From the NCBI RefSeq assembly GCF_020379485.1, contig NC_063438.1, positions 3,968,001-4,032,000 on the forward strand: 64,000 bases of DNA. Reading direction: 5' to 3'. The notes under the pieces were generated by a model. The model was given only the letters and a program-made list of their open reading frames with translations. It had not been told where the DNA came from and did not search any database. Source of the stretch: Brassica napus. Lineage: Eukaryota; Streptophyta; Magnoliopsida; Brassicales; Brassicaceae. The translations under genes and the position numbers were made by a program. This document shows, one piece after another, positions 36,111-47,676 of the stretch; positions within the stretch are counted from its first letter, which is position 1; each line of letters begins with the position of its first letter.

Positions 36111-36980
36111 TTTTTAAAAAATAAAATTTTAAACAAAAATTAATGAGTTATTTTATTTATATTTCATAAACAAAAATTACATCTGTTTAAAAATGTATCA
36201 AATAAGTATATATCACACAATTAATAAAACGGATTACAGAAATTTTATTAAAATTTCATAAGAAAACAGATGAAAATCATTAAAAACAAAATTACATAAT
36301 ATCTTATATAAATTTTATATTTAACATAAATAAAATAAATATAATTATATATTTTTAAATAAACTAAAATAAAATTTTTTAAAACACTACTTATCAAAAG
36401 ATGTTAAAACATGTTGATTTTGTAAATTAGATTTTGTTAAAAATAATATTACTCTTTTAAAACATGGATCAAAATATTATTTTGTTAAATTACGATCGGG
36501 TCAATTATATTTTAATTGATGAAACGAGATATTTTAACATTCTCTAACATTTACATTAGTTTTTAGATGAACGAAATTAAACTTGTGATGTGAACTACAT
36601 TAAATCATTAAATTGAGGGATGTTGTCATCCATAACATATATTTCACGTAGTTGGATATACATTAGTTTAGTTTGTATGACTAGCTATATGATAGTCAAT
36701 AATTCATGTAGTCAGCAATCATTTTTCCAAAAATAAACTCTCATCCCATGTTCTCCCTCTAATCTCATTTTTATTTTTCATTTTCCATAGATTTGATACA
36801 AGATTTGGTTTCCAACAAAATTTACAATCCTTACATATTATCTGAGTAAAAATTCTTGTTACGCGCTTATAAAAACAAAAGCAAAAAATGAAGACAAAAC
36901 CAAAATAAAAGTAAAATTAAATTATTTCTACTGTCTTGTTTATGATAAAATAACGTTTTATTTATTAACATGCATAACAT

Positions 36981-37126
36981 TTTTTTTTTTGCTAACCGAG
37001 TATTCTGGTCCCATCGTGGTGGTCCAGACTAGAGATCGAAGTGAGCATGGACCCAAATGTCACCAGGTGGCTCACCGTAAATGGTCTTCGGTTTCGGATG
37101 TTGCAGTTCATATGTAAATTTCACAG
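36981..37126 (-). mobile_element. 146-bp poly(A)-tailed retroelement, unit A only
   Basis: Flanked by perfect 10-bp repeats TGCATAACAT (36971-36980 and 37127-37136). On the minus strand it ends CTCGGTTAGCAAAAAAAAAA. Unit B has the uninterrupted empty site at about 48543-48552. It is a SINE or a 5'-truncated LINE inserted after the segmental duplication. Confidence 0.88.
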
Positions 37127-37567
37127 TGCATAACATATTTTAGTCAACTGAATTAAATTTAGGGTTACGGTTTTAGTGATAACTTATTTATATGAACATA
37201 ACAGTACCTTATATTACAATATTAATATTTAAAAGAATTATAATTACTGGAAGTTTGCGTGATACATCCTAATTAAGTTATTTTGAAGTTACAAGGAATT
37301 ATTGTGAGAAAGTATATGTTATCCGCGCCTTGCCTTTAATGTCATAACTATATAATTAAAAAACTGATAAGAGTTGACCAAAAACAGAAGAGAAAAAACA
37401 AATTTAATAAGATAATTCAAATGTGAGTTTGTACATCATATTTCTGGTCAGAGATAAAAGAAAAAGGTGAATTAATATGGCAGTCAATGAATTGATTAGT
37501 TGTTGACTCCGATTGATTATATATATACCGATCCATATCGATTGAGAAATAGAAGTAGAACTTAACC

Positions 37568-39315
37568 ATGGATACACGTCAAATGATCGTTATATTTTCT
37601 TCTTTGGTTCTCACGCAAATGACCCTAGGAAACATTGATGTTAGATTTTACGACTTCTACTTTGTTTTCCATTTCTTAGTATTTGATTTTATAAGAATTT
37701 TTATTTGCATCAATTTTACAGGAGTTTGATTGTGTTGATATATACAAACAACCCGCTTTTCAACATCCATTGTTGAAACACCACAAGATTCCGGTATGAT
37801 AGTGACCTTGATTTAATCTTTTTTTAACACTACCTTGATTTAATCAAATATGAAATAAATTAGTGTAGACAATTTAGAAATATTTTGACCTATATTTTTC
37901 TCTTAATTTATCTTGTTAACTTTTTTTGCTATGTTTCAGGAAAAATTCACTTCAAATGAAAGTTTTGATAGAAAAAGTAAATATAAAACAACTGATCAAA
38001 GTTGTCCAAAAGGAACCGTGGCAATCTTAAGACAAAGAAGTGAAACTGAGAGTCTTCATCTCGACACAGACGATCATTTCGGCCACCATGTATATCCTTC
38101 TTTTTCTGCCTGTTTTATAGTTTATATTCATCCCTTATTAAAAAATAATAATATTTAGTGTGTTATGAAACATGCAAGACGTGACTTCTATATGTGATAT
38201 ATAATATATTATTGTACAGTTTGCGGTAATGGACACATATCCGGATGCGAGCATCTATCGAGGAGCACAAGCTGATATAAGTATCCATAACCTAACTTTA
38301 CAAAATAATCAATTAAGTAGAAGTCAAATTTGGTTAGAGAATGGACCTCCTGGAGAACTCAACAGCATACAAGTTGGCTGGGCGGTACGTCTTTATAAAC
38401 CTCATACATAATACACATGTAATGGAATCAATACGGCACACATCTCATCACATAGTTTACGTAGGTGCATCCAAGATTGTACGGAGACAGTGCCACACGA
38501 TTTACTATTTATTGGACTGTGAGTAAACTAATACTTTTTCTTAATTATGCTTGTAGATATATAACCATACTTTTTTTCTTTTTTACATAATAATATTGTT
38601 AATATATTGTATGAATTTGTCTTTCATTTATCAGGCTGATGGCTATAAAACCACTGGATGCTATAATACAAATTGTCCTGGTTTTATTATTGTAACTCGA
38701 AATCCCTCGATTGGAAACATTTTTAAACTATCCTCCGTGTATGGTGGTGATAAAACAGTTATTTTCACACCACACGTTTATCAGGTAAACATTTATTTAC
38801 AATATTCTATATGCATGTTATTTAACATTAGTTTTGGGAATGGGGAGTATATATTATATAGTTTCTATCAAATATTTCTTAACAAGGCCAGTTTTCAAAA
38901 AAAAAGAAGAAAATTCTTAACTGTTTTCTTCTTTGCTTCAATATTTATGTAGGACGTCTTTACTCCAGGCTGGGCACTGAAAGTAGATGACGAAATGATT
39001 GGATATTGGCCCGGAGAGCTATTTACACACTTGAAAAATGGAGCTTCTCGGGTGCGTTTTGGAGGAAACACATATATATCTCCAGATGGGATTAGTCCTC
39101 CAATGGGAAATGGTCATTTTCCGCTTAAAGACTATCAAAGGAGTTCGAGTTTTCTTCATGTGAAGCTTACGAATCATAGGTATCAGACAATCGAAGCTAA
39201 AACAATATTAAGGAATGCAGATTCTAGGTGTTTTAGACTAATGGACCGGCGTTACACCAAGGAGAACGGAAAGTCCTTTTCTTATGGAGGAGCAGGTGGC
39301 AGATGCGGTATTTGA
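37568..39315 (+). CDS. DUF239/neprosin-domain secreted protein, copy 1
   Basis: Seven exons: 37568-37639, 37722-37793, 37940-38089, 38220-38384, 38465-38518, 38635-38784 and 38953-39315, giving 341 residues. The signal peptide (MDTRQMIVIFSSLVLTQMTLG) leads into a short DUF4409 part (EFDCVDIYKQPAFQHPLLKH; SCPKGTVAILRQ) and the DUF239 domain (RGAQADISIHNLTLQNNQ; SQIWLENG; IQVGWAVHPRLYGDSATRF; YKTTGCYNTNCPGFIIV; MIGYWPGELFTHL; VRFGGN). The end is GGAGGRCGI. The family relates to neprosin, a prolyl glutamic endopeptidase, but the EVGW-type glutamate is Q and the WWLE-type position is K, so activity is doubtful. Copies 1 and 3 are a recent pair. Confidence 0.85.
37819..37832 (-). mobile_element. 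14-bp micro-insertion in DUF239 intron 2
   Basis: TTTTTTTAACACTA between 13-bp repeats CCTTGATTTAATC. Present in copies 1 and 3 (near 49227), absent from copies 2, 4 and 5. It therefore predates the A/B duplication and postdates the gene duplication. Confidence 0.75.
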
Positions 39316-40471
39316 TGATTTTATATATCTACTGACCAAGACTATCAAATTTACAAAAGAAATACGAACTATTTTCAATACTACAAATCATTTTATTGTT
39401 ACTAAATCACATTTATGTTTCATGTTTTAAATGAGAGAGTATCAATACAAAACAAACACGAGAATATTTAAGTTTTCCCTTTGTCCAGAAACACTGCACT
39501 TATACATATATATTAATATTATCCCGTCATCAAACCAGAATCAATCACAAAACCACAAAGTACAAAGTTTATATTTACAATCTATGTCAATACTCCTTTG
39601 GTTTGTTCCCAGTTCCCTTCTTGATTACAGAAGAACCAAGCTTTAGTCTCGTTCTTTCACACAAAGTTTTGACATTTAAACATCATTAAAGCTGCTAAGA
39701 CATAGAACAGAGGATAAGCTACTACAAACACATGGCAATGTTTCTCAAGGAAGAACTAAACAACTTGGTGATAAAAAAAATTAGAATTCTTTTACTCGGA
39801 GAAAGAAATCTGGGTCCATCTAAATTAATGAAATGAATTATGTTCATATAAATGTATATTCTCATTTGTAAAGTGACAAAACTAACACAATAAATAGTAA
39901 AAAAACTCTCATCCTCATGTTTTCTCTCTACTTTCCATAGGTTTGAGTAAAAGTACTTATTACGTCAAAACAAAAACAAAAGAAAATGAAGACTAAACAC
40001 AAAAAAAAAACGTAGATAGTATGATAGGAATAAGAATGAAAGTAACAAAAAAAGTAAAATAATAGATAACTTGTTCCTTATTATTCCATCCCGGATTTGA
40101 TAGAAATAGTTTTATTCTGTGCTTCCTTGAACTAAAAGGAATGAGAAGAAACATTAAAGAAAAATATTATTTATAAATAGTATCAAATCTAATAAATGAA
40201 TAAGACTTGACCATTCCATTCATTCTTTTGATCTGGACCTTAAACTAGTGTTATCCATTTACTGATAATTACGGAAACGGATAAGAGGTGACCAAAAAAT
40301 ATTTCAACAAATCTAGTAAGAAAATCTAAATATGAGTTTGTAGTACATCACACTTCTGGTAAGAGATAAAAGGCGAATTAATATGGGGATCAATGAATTG
40401 ATTAGTTGTTCACTCCGATTGATTATATATAACGATCAATATCGATGGAGAAACAGAAGTAAAATTTAACA
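39316..40471. other. Spacer between DUF239 copies 1 and 2
   Basis: 3' region of copy 1 and promoter of copy 2, including TTGATTATATATAACGATCA just upstream of the start. From about 39831 it aligns with 51243 and 58821 onward. No other gene. Confidence 0.6.
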
Positions 40472-41227
40472 ATGGATACACGCCAAATGCTCGTTATATT
40501 TTCTTATGTGGTTCTCACGCATATGACCCTAGGAAATATTGATGTTAGAGTTTACGACTTCTACTTTGTTTTCCATTTCTTAGTATTTGATCTTTAATTT
40601 AATTTTTTATTTTTTTTGTATTCATCAATTTTACAGGAGTTTGATTGTGTTGTCATATACAAACAACCCGCTTTTCAACATCCATTATTGAAACACCACA
40701 AGATTCCGGTATGATAGTGACATTGCTTTAATTAAATATGAAATAAATTGGACAAATTAGAAATATTTGACCTATATTTTTCTCTAAATTAATCTTGTAT
40801 CTTCTGTTATGTTTCAGGAAAAATTCACTTCAAATGAAAGTTTTGATAGAAAAAATAAATATAAAACAAATGATCAAAGTTGTCCAAAAGGAACCTTGAC
40901 AATCTTAAGACAAAGAAGTGAAACTGAGAACCTTCATCTAGACACAATCTATCAATTTGGCCACCATGTATATCCTTCTTTTCCTGTTTTATAGTATATA
41001 TTCATCCCTTTTTTTAAAAATGAGTATATATTCCGATCTGGGACTATGAAAGGAGTTCGAGTTTTCCTCATGTGAAACTTACGAATGATAAGTATCAGAG
41101 CATCGAAGCTGAAACACTAATGGGGGTTGCAGATTCTAAGTGTTTTAAACTAATGAGTCGGGATTACACCAATGAGACTGGAAAGTCCTTTTCTTTTGGA
41201 GGACCAGGTGGAAGATGCGGTTTTTGA
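40472..41227 (+). pseudogene. DUF239 copy 2, exons 4-6 deleted
   Basis: Exons 1-3 (40472-40543, 40638-40709, 40818-40967) match the other copies. Within intron 3 the sequence jumps at 41031-41033 (TTC) straight into the middle of exon 7, ending at the stop 41225-41227. About 930 bases containing exons 4-6 and the first half of exon 7 are missing compared with copy 4. Reading past exon 3 meets a stop after nine codons (about 107 residues in all). The short signal-peptide and DUF4409 piece could still be secreted. Confidence 0.88.
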
Positions 41228-41339
41228 TTATTTTATATATGTTCTGACCAAGACTATCAAATTTACAAAAGAAATATGAACTGTTTTCGATACTATAAGT
41301 CACTTTTATGTTTCTTGTTTTAAATGAGAGTCAGTACAA

Positions 41340-44262
41340 AACAAACATGAGAATATTGAAGTTACAGATATAATTGCACTTAAAAGAAGAAGAAGCATCA
41401 CAAATGAAACATAAATAACAAAAAAAAGAAATGGACAAAACAATCTTATTTAGTTTTCCCTTTGTCTAGAAAATAATCTGCACTAACTGTATATTAAGTA
41501 TTAACGTTATGCAGTCATCAAATCAGAATCAAAAAAAAAAAAAAAACAAAGTATAAAGTTTAAATTTACAATTTTATGTTGCTGCTCCTTTGTATTGTTC
41601 ACATTTCCTATCAAAACTTCTTGATTACAAAAGAACCAAGCTTAAGTTTCCCATTGGAATGTTCCGGTACAGATATGAAACGACACTGAAGCATAATAAT
41701 ATTTTTGGTGTCAAAGGAAATGATATTTAGAAACTGATTTTTTTAAAAAAAATTGGTCAAGAATGACATTGGCTTTTGCAGAATGTAAAACCATATAAAA
41801 CTTAAACACGAAAATGTAGATTTATGACTATATTCCTCTCTGGGAAATTAAATAAAATATAAAACTACACGAAAAATATATAAACAAAACAACCAAACAT
41901 TAAAAATCAATAAATTAACAAAATGGTCAAAACTGAAAATTTAAAATCCAAAAATATAAATTAGTCTTCTATCAATTTTATGTATTTAAAAGAACAATTT
42001 TAAGCTATAGTATTCAAAAGTTAAAGCTATAACTATTTAAAAGTTGAGGCTACAAAATATTGAAAATGTTCACACGAAATTTATAACCATCAATCATAAT
42101 ATGCAAAATCCCTATTTTAATTTATTAATTTTATAAATGTCAAGAAATCCTGAAATGATTAGAAATGGAAATAAATATAAAAAACGTAAACTAACAAAAA
42201 AATTTTTTTGCTATCCATACAAAATATTTGGAACTCCTACATAAAAATAACTAAAATATTTTTGTCTTTTAAATCCAGTTTTCAAAGAATTAATTAAAAA
42301 TATATTAAAAATAAAAAATGAAGTTGAGGGTATATGACATGAGAAATTTCACACATAACTTAAAAATAAAATTATGCCAAATCAGCATTTGATTTTATTA
42401 AATTTTCCAAAAATATTTATTTCAAAATAAATAAAAAAGTACTATCAAACAAGGTAAACTAAAAAAAAGAAATTAATATAAAATAAGAAAGAATAACAAA
42501 CTAGAAATCTTTAAAAGAAATTAAATTGATTTATATACTAAATATTTGGAAAAGGAACATAAAATATGTCTTAAAATGCAAGATTTTATATAATGCAAGA
42601 CTTTGAAAGAATATCACTATATGGACTTAAATTATCTAACAATCAACTTTACATGTTTGCTAACTCATTGCAAATTAACATTAAAATAGTTTAACAAAAC
42701 ATAAATAGTATGTCCATAAATTTTCTTATATGATAGGTGATACAAGAATCACATCTTTAAAAAATCAATAAAAATATTAAATTATCAAAATTAAAAATTA
42801 AAATATATAAAAAATAGAAAGTAATTAATGTCTTCAGAAATGTAAAATCTAAAGAATCATATTTATACAATTAAAATACAAATAAAAATAAGAAACTAAG
42901 CTAACAAAGGAAACATATATCCTTCTAAAACTTTAACTTAACTCTTTGGAAATTTAATATCAAACATAAATTCTTTGAAAAAATGTATCCTACAGTATGT
43001 CTAAATATACAAATTATATATATCAAAATAAAATAATTAATTAATATCGAAATAGCTAACCTAATAACAAATTAAAAGAAAATTGCAAGACTCACAATAG
43101 TCACTACAATTATTTAGTGATGACATTCAACCATCTTAATGCTCCAACTATGTTTCAGAGTTTGATGGACTCGGTATTTAAACTTTATATGCGTCACTTT
43201 GATGCATAACTCATCACCATAAACATGTGAACCATCTAAAATGCGACTTTGAAATGATGAGACAGAATGTTTGTATGCTAAGAGAAGTAAGTATCCTTTT
43301 GCTACGGAGAGTGTAGAGTATTGAGGGCATTATGTTTATTCTGAGGAGTATCCACATACTCAATGAAAGTTAAAGCAATTGCTTAATGGCATATATAATT
43401 ATATTATTCTCAAGGACTACATGGATTTGATATCATATTTCTCTGAAAATTCAACACAAAAATGTTTAACTAACAAAAAAAAAAGGAACATACATTATGT
43501 CTTATAAAACTGTAAAAAGTTCCAAAGATTTTGACAACCTAAAAGCCATAATTCTTGACAAACTTATTTGTAATAGTTAGGGATAGAAAATGTCCACTTA
43601 GGGATAGTTACCTGGTTTTTAAATAAATATGAAAAGTTGAAAGATATATAATAACTAAAAGATTGATGTTCAGTCGTATAAAATGTCAAAGCATTCTTAT
43701 TAAATTATAATTTTACGCAAATATAATATTTCTAAAACGTGTTGGAAAATTTAGTATTTTTATAAATTAGTTATTAGTTAAGAAAATATCTCACATTTCC
43801 AGTAACTTCTATAAGAAATCATGTTTGAAAATGCTATCTCTTTTCAAACTCTAAAATACTATTTTAGCATTGTTTTCACAATTATCATACTGAGAGATAC
43901 ATTTAGAAAAGGAAGTAAAATGATGACTTCGTAATTCAAAACATATTATGAAAATATAAATACAATATTTGATGAAGTGTAAGCTCTGACAAACATAATT
44001 CAATCACAATTTTTTTTTTTGCTAAACTTTCCACCACAATTTTCAAAATTTGTGCTTTGCATAATGCCGAATGCAAAATCAGGTTAGGTTCTTAAAATTT
44101 ATGTATTTGATTGTCATTCAGTCAAACAATAAAATGATAAAGACCAGTAGAAAAACAGAAAGCATAGTTAAAGTTAGAAAAAGTATAATTCAAAAACATA
44201 ATTTTTTATTTATTTAAATAATTATTTATTATATATATATATATAACAAAGGTATATAGGTC
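41340..44262. repeat. 2.9-kb non-coding block of unit A
   Basis: Very AT-rich; no open frame or element with clear ends. It aligns closely with 53735-56636, with small indels only. It includes a poly(T)-GCTAAAC micro-insertion near 44012 shared by both units. Its last 40 bases hold a TATA-rich stretch that may be the promoter of the CC-NLR fragment. Confidence 0.75.
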
Positions 44263-44309
44263 TCTTGTTTTGGAACTCTCTTTCTTGTTTTGGAGCTCTC
44301 TTTATAACT

Positions 44310-45221
44310 ATGGGAGGTTTTTTCTCTGTTCCCTTGTCAGGTGATCAAGTATCCAAAGATGTTTCTCACGTTTCGTGCTTCAAACCGAACTACATTAATA
44401 GTCTCGAGGAGAAACTCGCAGCTATGCAGAGAGACATGGAAGAGCTCAAGGCAAGACAAACTGACGTGTTGAGAAGGGTCGAGAGCGAAGAGGAAACCAG
44501 AAGTACGCAACGGACTGCAGAAGTCAAGGTATGGCTTAAAAACGTTGATAACATCAGTAGGCAAGTCAGTTATCTGATTAACAATAGCGCTGCCGAACTT
44601 CAAAAGCTGTCTCGTAGTGGGTTATGTTCCAAGAACTTAAGATCCAACTGTGGTTACGGGGACAGGGTGGCTTTGATGTCGAAGAAGCTCAACGATCTCA
44701 AATCTGAAAGTGTTACTAAAACGGCTGAAAAGGAGAACGTTACTCTGGACGCTAGCGCTATAGAGGAGCTGCAACACTTGGAACGACCAGACAGCTTAAA
44801 GAGAGACATCTCCTCAGGCTCCGCTTTGAAGAAACTGTTTAGCGCTCATGGGTTGGCGTATCGCATCGAAGAGTTATGTATTAGAGATCTTCAGAGAGAC
44901 GAAGCACATCTAGTTTTGCCGACAACGATGGAGCAGCTCCGTAAGATTGGTGTAGAAAGGTGTCCAGCACTGAGAAAGCTTCCACTTAGTTCTGGGAGTT
45001 GCGTTGGTGGTGATGAACTTATCATCAGTTACAGTGATGATCTATGGTTGGAGAGAGTTCAGTGGGAAGATAAAGCCACTGAAGAACGTTTCTTGCTCTG
45101 CTGTGAAAAGGTATTTAACTTTTCCATAACTAACAAAGTTCCTTTAGTCTTTTTTTTTGGTATCCTCAGACTAAAAGTTTGTGGTCTTCTTTGCTTGTGT
45201 TAGGTCATCATGCCCTACTAG
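44310..45221 (+). pseudogene. CC-NBS-LRR derivative lacking the NB-ARC domain
   Basis: Exon 44310-45110 then, after a GT-AG intron, 45204-45221, giving 272 residues. The start MGGFFSVPLSGDQVSKDVSH resembles the acylated N-terminus of RPS5-type CNLs, with glycine 2 kept and the usual cysteine replaced. A coiled coil follows (LEEKLAAMQRDMEELKARQT; LRRVESEEE; VKVWLKNVDNI), then SGLCSKNLRSNCGYGDRV. Where NB-ARC should begin, the chain passes into LRR-end sequence (AIEELQHLE; MEQLRKIGVERCPALRKLPL; WLERVQWEDKATEERFLLCC). No P-loop, GLPL or MHD motif exists. The frame is open throughout, so it may make a CC-LRR protein. It could be a relic or a natural decoy or signalling fragment. Confidence 0.7.
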
Positions 45222-45387
45222 CCAAGAGACCTGTGAAGCAAGGCGGTGCAAGTGTTCTTTAATATCCTTTTCTGCTTACTCTGTCGATTGCTTAGACTTC
45301 TTATCTCAAAATGTAAGTGTTTGTATTGTGGAGACTTGATTGTAATGTATTTTGATAAGAAATTGTTAGACGATAATTAGGCGCTTT
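45222..45387. other. 3' region of the CC-NLR fragment
   Basis: From about 45365 it holds a truncated copy of the small repeat seen at 4571 and 33262 (GATAATTAGGCGCTTTAGAA). Confidence 0.4.
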
Positions 45388-45537
45388 AGAACACTGAATG
45401 ATACCTTAAAGGTCCAATATAAAATAGGTCATAGACTCACTGAGACCAATAGAAAGTCGGTAAAACAAAGGCCTACAAGTCTAAGACTAAGGAACTCAGT
45501 AGCAAGAAGCAAAAAAAAAAAAAAACAGAACATAAGT

Positions 45538-45778
<241 letters not shown>

Positions 45779-46080
45779 TTACTTGGGAAAGAAACCTGGG
45801 TCCATCTAAATTATTGAAATGGATTGTGTTCATATCTCAATATATTCTCATTTGTAAGGTACTAAAATTTAACATAATAAATAGTAAAAAATAAAGGAAA
45901 AATGGTTATTGACTACGCGAAGTATCAATCATCACATGGCTAACCATATAAACTAAAATAATGTATACATTTACACGAAATATATATTATACATGATTAC
46001 ATCCCTCAACTTAATGTGTTATGTAGTTAATATCACGAGTTTAATTTTATTTATCCAAAACTTGATGTGGATATCATATA

Positions 46081-46576
46081 GTGCTCGGTTTGCGGGTTAT
46101 TCCGCCCTGACCTGCCTCGTCCGCCATGGATAGAATCATTTTTTTGATTCAAAAACTCAACCCGCATAACCCACATACAAATTTTTTTCTACCCGCATCC
46201 GCCCCGCCAAAGCCCGCGGGTAATCCGTCAAACCCGTGGATAATATAATTATATTAAAAATAATTGTTATATAGTTAAAAATAATTATTTTTAAAAAAAT
46301 ATATATTAAAATAATATATTCATAATTTAAATTATATAAATATTTATAATATTTTATATATTTTTCCAAAAAAAATTTAAATTTATTTATTTTTTAAATA
46401 AATTTGCGTGTTAACGGATACCCGCGACTCAATTTCGGCTGACATGTATCCGTTCCGATTAAAATAATCTCGACCCGCACCCGCGATTAACAATTTTAAA
46501 ATTGTTCGAACCGCATCCGCCTCGCGGCGGGTCAAACGAAATGGGGCCCACGGGCAATTATTAATATTCCCAGCAC
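46081..46576. mobile_element. hAT-like element nested in the MULE (unit B)
   Basis: Counterpart of 34439-34934, with a changed left end (GTGCTCGG). Confidence 0.5.
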
Positions 46577-46805
46577 TAATGTCAGATGTCGTTTAAATCT
46601 CCCGCTTTTATCATTTAAAATATGATGTACCTGACGGTAAATTTAACTAAATATGAAAGTTATACAAGATTTTATTTAATTTTGGTTTTTTAATTATTTT
46701 AATATGTTTTGTTATTAACTCTTAATAAAAAACTTGTAATCATTTGATAAATTGTGTGATATATACTTATATGTTCAATTTTTTATTATAAAACTAACTT
46801 CATAT

Positions 46806-47676
46806 CTTTTTTTTTGTCACCAAACAAACAGACTCATGCTGACTCTGTGAACCAAACTGGTAGCTCTGCATCCATGTGAACGACGAAAGATGATTTTTTT
46901 ATGGCACTCCGTGGTAGACTATCTGCCTTTTGATTCTCTGTCCGGGGTACATGAATGATCTCTGAGCTGAGGAAACATGTCTTCTACATCTTTATATCTT
47001 CCAGATAACTCTCAAACACCGACCATTCTTCTGGTTCCAAAATCATTTTCACCAATTGAGAACAATCCGTAGCAAATGTGACCTGATATTGATGTAGACA
47101 TTGCCCATATTAACGCTTCCGTCTCCGAGTGGAGGGGTGAAAGACTTGCCCGAATATTCCTTGCACCAAAAAACCCATCAAATCCCTTAAGAATACTATA
47201 CCAACCATGGTCTGAATAATGATCTTTATCTTTCCACAAACCATCTATAAAGCACCAACCCAAAGTTTTGATTCGGTCTTCGCAAGATTAAGTGTATCTC
47301 GTGGGTTCATATCCAAATTACTAAAAAATTTATTATTCCGACCTTCCCAAATGTACCATAATATCCACGCAAAATGATGATCTTCCATCTCCAGGATAAC
47401 CCTCTAGAAAAGATGATCCAAATTTGTGAAGAGAGAACTAGTAGGGAAAAGATATGGGTTTGACGGTGTCTTTGACAACGCCCAAACTTGATGCGCAGGA
47501 GGACATTAATAAAATACATGATTTATTGACTCCTCATCAGCTCCACATCGAACACAACATATATCTTCTTGTATTCCTCTCGCTTGCAAATTCTTCTTCA
47601 CAGCCATACACCCTGATCTCATTTGCCATAGAAAATACTTTATTTTCGGAGAGCATCTCACTATCCAATAAAACGC
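46806..47676 (-). mobile_element. LINE piece, unit B copy
   Basis: Counterpart of 35165-36110 with RNase H (WCFIDGLWKDKDHYSDHGWY) and part of the zinc-binding domain. It has an internal 83-base deletion and further frameshifts. Confidence 0.75.

Larger units (their letters stand above)
34254..36728. mobile_element. Mutator-like element with long TIRs, unit A copy
   Basis: The first and last roughly 180 bases are inverted copies of each other (left TTGACTACGCGAAGTATC, right inverted TTGACTACATGAATTATTGAC; both continue through ACATCCCTCAA(C/T)TTAATG). A perfect 9-bp duplication AAAAATAAA flanks it (34245-34253 and 36729-36737), the MULE hallmark. It carries a hAT-like element and a LINE fragment but no MURA transposase. 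The partner in unit B is 45896-48301. Confidence 0.85.

Noticed and set aside
44310..45221. Full-length CC-NBS-LRR gene
   Set aside because: No P-loop, kinase-2, GLPL or MHD motif; the product is only 272 residues.
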